IMG/VR virus record: IMGVR_UViG_3300042987_002221
Span: 1 to 64,000 of that record
Direction: 5' to 3' (one strand)
Length of the DNA stretch: 64,000 nucleotides
Source of the DNA: a virus
Shown: positions 36,541 through 46,200 of the stretch, one piece after another
Layout: each line of letters begins with the position of its first letter
Numbering within the stretch: position 1 is the first letter of the stretch
Made by a program: the position numbers and the translations under genes
Notes under the pieces: generated by a model
Told to the model about the DNA's origin: nothing
Database searches by the model: none
What the model saw: only the letters and a program-made list of their open reading frames with translations

Positions 36541-36759
36541 TGCATCGACCGAAGTCAATGATGCAAATAATGTACCGATGTCAGACCCTGTTTTTTTATA
36601 ATTTGTGGTTCCATATGGTAGACCACATGAAGCAGGTAGGTATAAATTAGATATATCATTGCCTGAAATTCTATAGCCTACGTCGGCAATTTTATTGGTA
36701 GTGCCTATAGGTGCAAATAAATTATCTAAATCAGTGCCATTTACTTTAAATCCGGCCAT
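33433..36759 (-). CDS. RCC1 beta-propeller giant protein, 21 repeats
   Basis: 1108 residues. The first 70 form a short domain with the repeated pattern G-x-D-(I/L)-x-(N/T)-LFA, shared with the larger RCC1 protein next door. The remainder is RCC1 repeats of about 50 residues (SSPVQIGTSSWTSVSAG followed by HTAAIRSDG and LFTWG). I count 21 WG cores by eye, three times seven, and a terminal half repeat that could close a propeller. No signal peptide. Ser/Thr content is very high. A tail fibre or adhesin role is inferred from the position behind a fibre-chaperone-like gene and from the late promoter upstream. Confidence 0.85.
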   Translation of the reverse strand: MAGFKVNGTDLDNLFAPIGTTNKIADVGYRISGNDISNLYLPASCGLPYGTTNYKKTGSDIGTLFASLTSVDAFFLYAWGQNNYGKLGSIPTSWNTISAGYCHSAAIRSDGSLFTWGVGTSGALGNASTVSESSPIQIGASSWTSVSAGLNWNLAVRNDGSLFVWGANASGQLGDGTTVDKSSPIQIGTSSWTSVSAGRTVAAGLLSNKLFTWGSNDSGQLGLGDTTNRSSPVQVGTNNWTKVSAGRDHILAISDTNKLWAWGNGGSGQLGDGTVINRSSPVQIGSNNWVDISASLGSFFSTGIRQDNLLFTWGAGSFGQLGIGLSSGDRCSPVQVGANTWCKVSAGVNFATAITTANLIFAWGTGTNGRLGNNSTIDRSSPVVIGSSNWTVTSSGGFHTLALLNNNTVYTWGLGSSGRLGDLNTVNRSSPVLIGFTTVNRSTPSQIGTNSWVSVSAGPSHVAAIRNDRLLFTWGRNLDGQLGDDTTTNRSSPVQIGTNSWANVSVGQAHTVGILLGGRLFTWGFGANGRLGDNSNVNRSSPVQVGTSCWISVSAGQYHTAAIAANRKLFTWGWGANGRLGDETTVDKSSPVQIGTSSWISVSGGGSHTAAIRSDNILFTWGLNTSGQLGTCTDVYSWTTVSAGNVHTAAIRSDGALFTWGAGSSGRLGDGTTTDRSSPIQIGTSSWTSVGAGVFHTGAIRVDGRLFTWGLGTLGRLGDGTTNRSSPIQIGASSWTTISAGAAHTTALRIDGALFTWGYNRFGQLGDNATANRSSPVQIGIDSWITVSAGGTHTAAIRSDNILFTWGVGSSGRLGNDSTIDRSSPVQIGTGSWITVSAGGTHTAAIRNDNILFTWGVGSSGRLGNDSTIDRSSPVQIGTSSWTSVSAGGTHTAAIRSDGALFTWGLWISGQLGDNATANRSSPVQIGTSSWTTVSAGGTHTAAIRSDNILFTWGARGYGQLGIGTSGNNISSPVQVGENILSSVSSPAQVGTNSWVSETAGENHTAAIRSDSLLFIWGENVFGQVGDNTTFNRSSPIQIGTSSWTSVNAGFSFTAAIRSDNALFTWGRNNFGQIGDNTTINRSSPVQIGTSSWTMVSTGGNTTFGIFS

Positions 36760-36786
36760 ATTTTAACCTTATGTATAATTTTTATA

Positions 36787-36794
36787 TATTTATT
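36787..36794 (-). promoter_or_regulatory. T4-type late promoter-like octamer (minus strand)
   Basis: The minus strand reads AATAAATA in the 85-base gap between the two RCC1 genes. A leader of about 22 bases would keep AAGG before the ATG at 36759. Confidence 0.5.
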
Positions 36795-36844
36795 GTATTT
36801 AGTTTTTTTGGGTCATTATAGTTTTGTACGAAGTTCAAATTTTG

Positions 36845-39800
36845 TTACGCCTTTAATAATCCTAAAGTAAATGTGTCACCTGCACCTATCGCAGACCAAC
36901 TATTACTACCTATTGATACTGGACTTGATCTATCTATGGTATTTTGGGTACCTAAACGTCCTGAACTACCTGCTCCCCAAGCAAACAAAAGACCGTCTGT
37001 TCTAATTGCAGCAGTATGTGCTGTGCCTGCACTAATTGCGGTCCAACTACTGGATCCAATTTGTACTGGACTTGATCTGTCAATTGTTGTTCCGTCACCT
37101 AATCTACCTGATGTACCTGCTCCCCATGTAAAAAGTGTATAGTCACTACGTATTGCAGCGGTGTGTGAAGCATTACTATTAACTTGACGCCAACTATTAA
37201 AATTAACAAGTATTGGTGATGATGATTGGCTTATTCCGCCTAAAACAGTGAGTGTTGAAGTAGTCTGTGTGACAGTTGAGTTATTTCCTATTTGTCCTGA
37301 CCCTCCTCCCCCCCACATATATAAAAGTGAATTTGATGTGATTCCGCCATTACTTTGAATTACAGTCCAACTTTGTGTACCTATTTGTACTGGACTTGAA
37401 CGGGTATTAGTTGTTCCATCTCCCCAATAATCGCTCCCCCATCCATATATCAAATTAGTGTTATTAATTGCCCAGGTACTACCTCCAAATGATATGTTTA
37501 CCGCTGTCCAACTATTTGTTCCTATCTGCACAGGACTAGAGTTTGTAGTTCTTGTATTATCTCCTATTTGTCCTGATGTATTTGATCCCCAGGTAAATAA
37601 TGCACCATCAGCGCGAATTGCACCGGAGTTATAACCTCCTGCACTAATTGCGGTCCAACTACTGGATCCAATTTGCACTGGACTGTTTTTGTTTATTGTT
37701 GTTCCGTCACCTAATTGTCCTGATGTATTTGATCCCCAGGTAAATAACGCCCCGTCACTTCGCAAAGCAATTGCATGTCTGCGTCCGGCTGAAACTTGAG
37801 TCCAACTGCTGGTTCCTATGTTCACTGGGCTAGTGTCAAATGCTACTCCTGAACCTTGACCTAATTGCCCTACACTATTATCACCCCAACTAAAAAGTCT
37901 CCCATCAACGCGAATAGCAAAACTTGTAAGTTCGGTTGCTGCTGCAATTGCAATCCAACTGCTGGTTCCTATTTGTACTGGACTAGAATAATCAATTTGG
38001 TTACCTTGTCCCAATGCTCCGTTAGTTCCTCTACCCCATGCAAATAATCGCCCGTCGATACGTATAGCTAAACTAACATTGGTTCCTTGACTAATAGCAG
38101 TCCAACTGCTTGTTCCGATTTGTACTGGACTCGACCTATTGATTTTGGTGTTGTCACCTACTTGTCCAAAATCATTAAGGCCCCAACTAAACAATAAATC
38201 GTCATTACGTATCGCTAATACTGTGTTAACGACAACAGATAAATTCTTCCAAGTTAGAGGTGCAGTATTTCCAAATTGTCCATATCTATTACTTCCCCAT
38301 GTATATAAATATCCATCACTTCGTATAGCATGTGCATTTATGTAACCTGCAGTTACAGCGGTCCAACTGCTTGAACCAATTTGTACTGGACTACTACGGT
38401 TAACCGTAGTTCCGTCTCCCAAACGTCCGCTACTGTTTAATCCCCATGTAAATAATGAGCCATTATTTTTGATTGCAGCAGTAAAGGGGCCATTTTTACC
38501 GGCACTGACACTAGTCCAACTGCTTGTTCCTAATTGAACTGGACTTGATCTGTTTATTGTAGTATCATCACCTATTTGCCCTGAACTGTTACTTCCCCAT
38601 ACAAATAATGCATTGTCACTTCTTATTGCCGCAGTATGTGATGCACCTGCACTTATACTAGTCCAACTACTTGATCCAATTTGTATAGGGCTTGATCTGG
38701 ACAATATTGTGCCGTCCCCAAGTTGACCAAGATTATTACTCCCCCATGCAAATAATAATTTATCACTTCTTATTGCCATAGAATGAGACGCACCTGCACT
38801 TACGGATGTCCAACTACTTGTGCCTATTTGATTAGGGGATGAAGTATCAATTGGTTGTCCTCCTACTTGTACTGGACTTGATCTATTGATTGTAGTGTTG
38901 TCACCTATTTGTCCTGATGCATTTGCTCCCCATGTAAATAATAAGCTATCTTGTTTTATTGCTGCTGTGTGAGTAATACCTGCACTTACACTAGTCCAAC
39001 TGCTTGTTCCAATTTGTACTGGACTTGATCTGGTTATAGTGGTATTGTCACCTATTTGTCCTGATGAATTGAATCCCCAGGTAAATAATGAACCATCAAT
39101 TCTTATTGCTGCTGTGTGAGTACCACCTGCATTTACGGTAGTCCAGCTACTTGTTCCAATTTGCACTGGACTTGATCTATTAATGGTGTCGTTTGTCCCT
39201 AATCTACCCGAACTGCCTGCACCCCAAACAAATAAACCATTATCTTGTCTTATTGCAGCAGTGTGCGTTGCACCTGCACTTACAGATGTCCAACTGCTAT
39301 TTCCAATTTGAACTGGATTAGAAAAAGAAGTTATTAGTATACCTCCTAATACAACTGGACTTGATCTAGCGATAGTTGTATTATCACCTAATTGTCCTGA
39401 AGTTCCTAATCCCCAAGCATATAATGTGTTATCAATTTCTAGTCCTAAAGTTGAATTACCACCACTACTAATTGTAGTCCAACTACTTGTTCCTATCTGT
39501 ACCGGACTTGATCTGTTAATAGTAGTATTATCACCCAATTGACCTGATGAATTTAATCCCCAGGTAAATAAAGCACCATCACTTCTTATTGCAGAGGTAT
39601 GAGTGAAGCCAGCACTTACAGATGTCCAACTGCTTGTTCCAATTTGTACTGGGCTTGATTTACTAATAGTTGTGCCATCTCCTAAACGTCCTGAACTACC
39701 TAAACCCCAAGTAAATAATGCACTGTCTGTTCTAATTGCTGCTGCAAAACAACATCCCGCACTTACTGATGTCCAACTGCTGGTTCCAACTTGAACTGGA

Positions 39801-42800
39801 GAAAAAACCTGTACTGGATTTATATTACCTAAAATTAATGGTGTTGAGTTGCTTATATTGGTGTTATTACCTATTCTTCCTGAACTTCCTTCACCCCAAA
39901 TATATGCTACAGCGGTACTATCAATTGCTGACATAAAATCTTGTCCTGCACTTACTGATGTCCAACTACTTGTTCCAATTTGCACTGGACTTGATCTGTT
40001 AATAGTAGTATTATCACCCAATTGACCTGATGAATTGAATCCCCAGGTAAATAAAGCACCATCACTTCTTATTGCAGCAGGATTTGATGAATTTTCACCT
40101 GCGCTTACAAATGTCCAGCTGCTTGATCCTATTTGGGCGGGGATTGATCTATCTATGGTATTTCCATCACCTAATCTACCGTTAGCTCCTAAACCCCAAG
40201 TAAAAAGTAAATTGTTTGAATTTATAGCTGCTGCAAAATTATATCCTGCACTTATTGCTATCCAACTACTAGTGCCTACTTGCACTGGAGAAGAAACTAG
40301 CAATGGGTTGATATTGCCTAATACTACTGGACTTGATCTAGTTATATTAGTGTTATCACCTATTCTACCTGAAGTACCATATCCCCAAAGATATGCAACA
40401 GAGCTGTTATCAATAGCCGACATAGATGCAGAACCTGCGCTTATACTAGTCCAACTTCCGGTACCTATTTGTACTGGACTTGATCTTCTAACTGTCGTAC
40501 CGTCTCCTAATGCTCCTAAACCATTACAGCCCCATGTAAATAGTAAACCATCATTACGAATTGCTGAAGTAAAATTAAGTACTCCTGCACTTACACTAGT
40601 CCAACTACAATTGCCAATTTGCACTGGAATGGATCGATTTATAGTTGAATTATCTCCTAGTTGACCGAAAAGATTATGTCCCCAGGTGAATAAGCCTCCA
40701 TCGTTACGGATAGCAGCAGTGAACAGATCCCCGCCTGCACTTACTGTTGTCCAACTACTTGATCCAACTTGCACAGGTGATGATCTTGGTTCTACAGCAA
40801 TACTGCCCACTAACACCAATGACGATCTACTTGTAGTTGAGTTGTTGCCTAATTGACCAGTATTTGCCGCACCTGTAATTTGTAAATCAGATGATAATAG
40901 TCCTATTACTCCTGTATTATTTCCCCCTGCGCTTACTTTAGTCCAAGTACTAGCACCGATTAGTACTGGACTTGATCTGTTAACTGAAGTGCCGTCTCCT
41001 AATTGTCCGTCAAGTCCTCTTCCCCATGTAAATAAAGTATTATTAATTGTTATTGCAGCAGTATGCGCTTCTCCTGCGCTTACTGCTGTCCAGCTATTTG
41101 TTCCTACTTGTACTGGGCTTGACCTAGCAATAATTGAATTATCACCTAATCTACCACTTGTTCCATATCCCCAAGTAAATAATGAACCACCTTGCCTTAT
41201 TGCTACTACATGTGCTTGTCCTGCGCTTACGGCTGTCCAACTACTCGTTCCAACTTGCACTGGACTGGATCTATTTAGTGTACCGCCATCACCCAATCTA
41301 CCATTTGAACCTGCTCCCCAAGTAAATAATCTACCGTCGTCATTTCTTATCGCAGCAGTCATTTGAAGTCCTGCACTTATAGTAGTCCAACTACTTGTGC
41401 CAATTTGCACTGGGCTTGATTTACTTGTTGTAGTACCGTCGCCCATTTGCCCGAAATTATTTAATCCCCAAGTAAATAACAAACTATCCGATTTGGTAGC
41501 TACTGTATGAGAACCACCTGCAGCTACGGCAGTCCAACTACTTGTGCCGATTTGTACTGGGCTTGATCTATTAATAGTTGTGCTATCACCTAATCTACCT
41601 GCACCACCTGCTCCCCAAGTAAATAAAGCACCGTCTGTTCTAATTGCGGCTGTGTGTGCAACTCCGGCACTTACACTGGTCCAACTGCTTGTTCCAATTT
41701 GCACTGGACTGGATCTATTTATTGTAGTACCATCACCCAATTGTCCATAGTTATTTAATCCCCAAGCATATAATATGTTAGTATTTGTTATAGCCGTAAC
41801 ATGAGAACGACCAAAAGAAACTGCATTCCAGCTTAATACTGCTGTTACTTCTCCTAATTGTCCTGATGCATTATCCCCCCATGTAAATAATGCACCATCC
41901 TGTCTTATTGCTGCGGTATTTCCATTTCCTGTACTAACAGTGGTCCAGCTACTTGTTCCAAGTTGTACTGGACTGGATCTATTTAGTGTACCGCCATCAC
42001 CCAATCTACCTGATGTTCCGAATCCCCAAATGAATAAAGAACCATCCTGTCTTATTGCTGCTGTGCTATAGGTTCCTGCACTGATACTAGTCCAACTGCT
42101 TGTTCCTACCTGTACTGGACTTGATCTGTTTACGGTTGTGTTGTCTCCTAATTGCCCTACACTATTAGAACCCCAAGTAAATAATCTTCCATCACTTCTT
42201 ATAGCTGTGCTATGTGAAAATCCTGCACTTACTGATGTCCAGCTGCTTACACCTACTTGTACTGGGCTTGACCTATCAAAAGTGTCTCCGCTTCCTAATC
42301 TACCTGCACCACCTGATCCCCACGTAAACAAAAGACCATCTGATCTAATAGCTAATACTTGTCCATTTCCTGATGCTATCGCGTTCCAACTTTGAACAGC
42401 AGTTAACCATCCTAATTGTCCGCAACCTCCAGTTCCCCATGTAAATAGTCTTCCGTCATTTCTAGTGGCTGCTGTAAAGTTATTTCCTGCGCTAACGGTA
42501 GTCCAACTACTTGTTCCAATTTGTACTGGACTAGACCTATTAACGGTATTACTGTCTCCTAATCTACCTGTTGCACCGCATCCCCAAGTGAATATTGAAC
42601 CATCTAATCTTACTGCCGCAGTATGAAAACATCCTGCACTTACTGTTGTCCAACTACTAGTTCCTATTTGTACCGGACTTGATCTATCAATTGTAGTATT
42701 GTTTCCCAAACGACCTGCACCACCTGCTCCCCAAGTAAATAATCTTCCGTCACTTCGTATTGCAGCAACGTGAGTGGCCCCTGCATCTACACTAGTCCAA

Positions 42801-45800
42801 CTACTTGTTCCTATTTGTACCGGACTTGATCTATCAATAATGTCATTTGTCCCTAATCTACCCGAACTACCTGCTCCCCAAGTAAACAAACCACCATCTG
42901 ATCTAATAGCGGCGACATTCCCTACTCCGGATGAAATTGTTGTCCAACTTTGAACAGTGGTTAGCCAACCTAAATTTCCTCCTCTTCCATATCCCCATGT
43001 AAACAATGCACCATCTAAACGTATTGCAGCGGTATTATAAAATCCTGCACTTACACTTGTCCAACTGCTTGTACCAATTTGTACTGGACTAAACTTATTA
43101 ATAGTAGTTCCATCACCTAATCCACCACATAGACCGCATCCCCAAGTAAATAATGAACTACCATTTCTGATTGCAGCAGTATGTGCAAAACCAGCACTCA
43201 CACTTGTCCAACTACTAGTTCCAATTTGCACGGGACTTGATCTATTAATGGAACCGTCATCACCTAATTGTCCATCAAGACCTCTTCCCCAAGTAAATAA
43301 TGATCCATCCTGTCTTATTGCTGCTGTGTGTGCATTTCCGGCACTTACACTAGTCCAACTGCTCGTTCCTATTTGTACTGGGCTTGATCTATCAATTGTA
43401 GTATTATCACCTAATCTACCACTTGTTCCTGCTCCCCAAGTAAACAAACCACCGTCTGTTCTAATTGCAGCAGAATGTGATGCACCTGATGCAATTGATG
43501 TCCAACTTTGAATAAATTCAGTTCTTCCTAATTGTCCAAAATTATTAAGGCCCCAACCAAATAAAGCTCCATCATTCCTTATGGCCATCATATATGGACC
43601 GCCATCACTTGAATTTACAGATGTCCAACTACTTGTTCCAATTTGGACTGGACTTGATCTGGTTATAGTGGCATTGTCACCCAATTGACCTGATGCATTT
43701 GCTCCCCATGTAAATAATGAGCCATTACTTCTGATTGCCGCAGTTTGACTATTTCCTGCACTTACTGATGTCCAACTACTAGTTCCTATTTGTACTGGAC
43801 TTGATCTATTAATGGAACCGTTATCACCTAATTGTCCAACATTATTAAGGCCCCATATAAATAATGCACCATCTTGTCTTATTCCTGCTGTATAGTAAGT
43901 TCCTGCACTAACGGCAGTCCAACTACTTATACCTACTTGAGTTGGCACAGATACGGACGTAGTTATAGCACCTATTTGTGCTGGTATTGATCTAGATATG
44001 GTATTTCCGTCACCTAATAAACCGTTAGCTCCTAAACCCCAAGTAAACAAAGTCTTATCAAGGTTAATTGCCAATGTTTGAAAACAAAATCCTGCATTTA
44101 CTGTTGTCCAACTAGCTGTACCTATTTGTACTGGACTTGATCTATTAGTTCTTGTACCATCACCCAATGAACCCCGAATATTATATCCCCAAGTAAATAA
44201 TATACCATCATTTCTAATTGCCGCTGTAACTACATTACCTGCACTTACAGTAGTCCAACTACTTGTTCCAATTTGAATTGGACTTGATTTATCTACAGTA
44301 GTTCCATCACCTAATTGTCCTGTTGCATTACTCCCCCAGGTAAATAATGAATCACCTTGTCTTATTGCAGCGGTATGAAAGCGTCCTGCACTTACTGTTG
44401 TCCAACTACTAGTTCCTATTTGTACCGGGCTTGATCTATCAATGGTGTCATTTGTCCCTAATCTACCCGAAGTACCTAAACCCCAAGTAAATAATGCACC
44501 ATCTTGTCTTATTGCTGTTGAATGTAAGTATCCTGCACTTATTGTTGTCCAGCTGCTTGTTCCAATTTGTACTGGGATTGAATTATTGCAAAGGTTGCAT
44601 CCTACTAAAGTTGGATTACTTCTATTTACAATTGAACTTGTTCCTAATCTACCACTTGTTCCTGCTCCCCATGTATATAAAAAATTATTCCCGTCAATAG
44701 CTCCGGCATGATTAGTTCCTCCTCCCAAAATAGTCCAACTACTTGTACCAATTTGCACCGGACTGGATCTATCAAGAGTGGTTCCGTCACCTAATCTACC
44801 TGCACTACCTGAACCCCAGCTAAATAAAAGTCCGTCATTTCTTTTTGCAATAGTGCTAACGTTTGCGCTAAATATCGCAGTCCAACTATTTGTTCCAATT
44901 TGCACTGGACTTGATCTGTTATCAGTGTCATTTAGCCCTAATTGTCCATAAATATTGCTCCCCCAGGTAAATAAAGCGCCATCACTTCGTATAGCAGCAC
45001 TATGAGACTGCCCTTCACTTATAACTGTCCAACTGCTTGTTCCTATTTGTACTGGACTAGATTGAAGGCCAATGGAATTGTTTCCTAATTGGCCAGTGGC
45101 GTTGAATCCCCAAGTAAACAATCCGCCATCATTTCTAATTGCCATTGTAGTTGCATTACCTGCACTTACACTTGTCCAACTGCTTGTACCGATTTGTACT
45201 GGACTTGATCTACTAGTTACAGTTCCGTCACCTAATTGCCCTACATTGTTTCGCCCCCATGTGAATAAAGTGTTATCACTGCGTATTGCTACTGCATGTG
45301 TGTTTCCTGAAGCAACAGTAGTCCAGCTACTTGTACCAATTTGAACTGGACTTGATCTGTCAATCGTTGATTGGTCTCCCACCTGTCCATGATTATTTCT
45401 ACCCCAAACAAAAAGTGAATTATCTTGTCTTATTGCTAATGTAGTATATGCACCTGAAGCAACAAAAATCCAACTACTTGTGCCAAGTTGAACCGGAATT
45501 GATCTGTTTATATTGTCATTTAGCCCTAATTGTCCAAAACTATTGCTCCCCCAGGTAAATAAAGCGCCATCACTTCTGATTGCAACGGAATGAGTTGAAC
45601 TTGAACCTGAGCCAATTGTACTCCAGCTATATAAAGGTGTCAGTTGTGTAGTTTGTCCTGATTCATTTCCTCCCCAAGTAAATAATGCACTATCAGTTCG
45701 TAATGCGATAGTATGAGAAAGACCCATGCTTACTGCTGTCCAACTGCTTGTTCCTATTTGAACTGGACTTGATCTATCAATTGTTGTTCCGTCCCCTAAT

Positions 45801-46200
45801 CTACCTGAACTACCTGCGCCCCAAGTAAACAATGCACCGTCATTTCTTATTGCAGCAGTTTGTTGTGGTCCTGCACTTACTGATGTCCAACTACTTGTGC
45901 CTATTTGCACAGGACTGGATTTGTCAATAGTCGAACCATCACCTAATGCTCCTTGAGTATTAACTCCCCATGTAAATAAAATACCATCACTTCTTATAGC
46001 AGCAGTATGAAAACCCGAGCTTATTGATGTCCAACTATTAATTAGTCCTAATTGACCTGATGCATTTCCTCCCCAAGTAAATAATCTACCATCACTTCTT
46101 ATAGCAGTTGAATGATTTGTTCCGGCACTAACTATATTCCAACTATATATAGGAGTTGTTATTGCGGTTTGCCCGTCAGAATTACCTCCCCATGCATATA
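36845..46200 (-). repeat. RCC1-coding tandem repeat array (about 150-base units)
   Basis: About 63 coding repeats of roughly 150 bases. Many share long identical DNA tracts, such as those encoding SSPVQIGTSSWTSVSAG, while the loop between the WG core and SSPVQ varies. Shorter units lacking the SSPVQ segment mark block boundaries. Confidence 0.85.

Noticed and set aside
36873-45344. Many plus-strand open frames of 60-210 codons opposite the giant RCC1 gene (for example 40035-40664)
   Set aside because: They repeat the same Pro/Leu/Cys-rich pattern (for example VQLLVPICTGLDL) because they are the antisense reading of the RCC1 repeats. They lack ribosome sites and shift with the repeat phase.
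33433-46200. CRISPR-like or satellite DNA array
   Set aside because: The repeats are long, degenerate, in frame and encode RCC1 blades; there are no short direct repeats with unique spacers and no cas genes.
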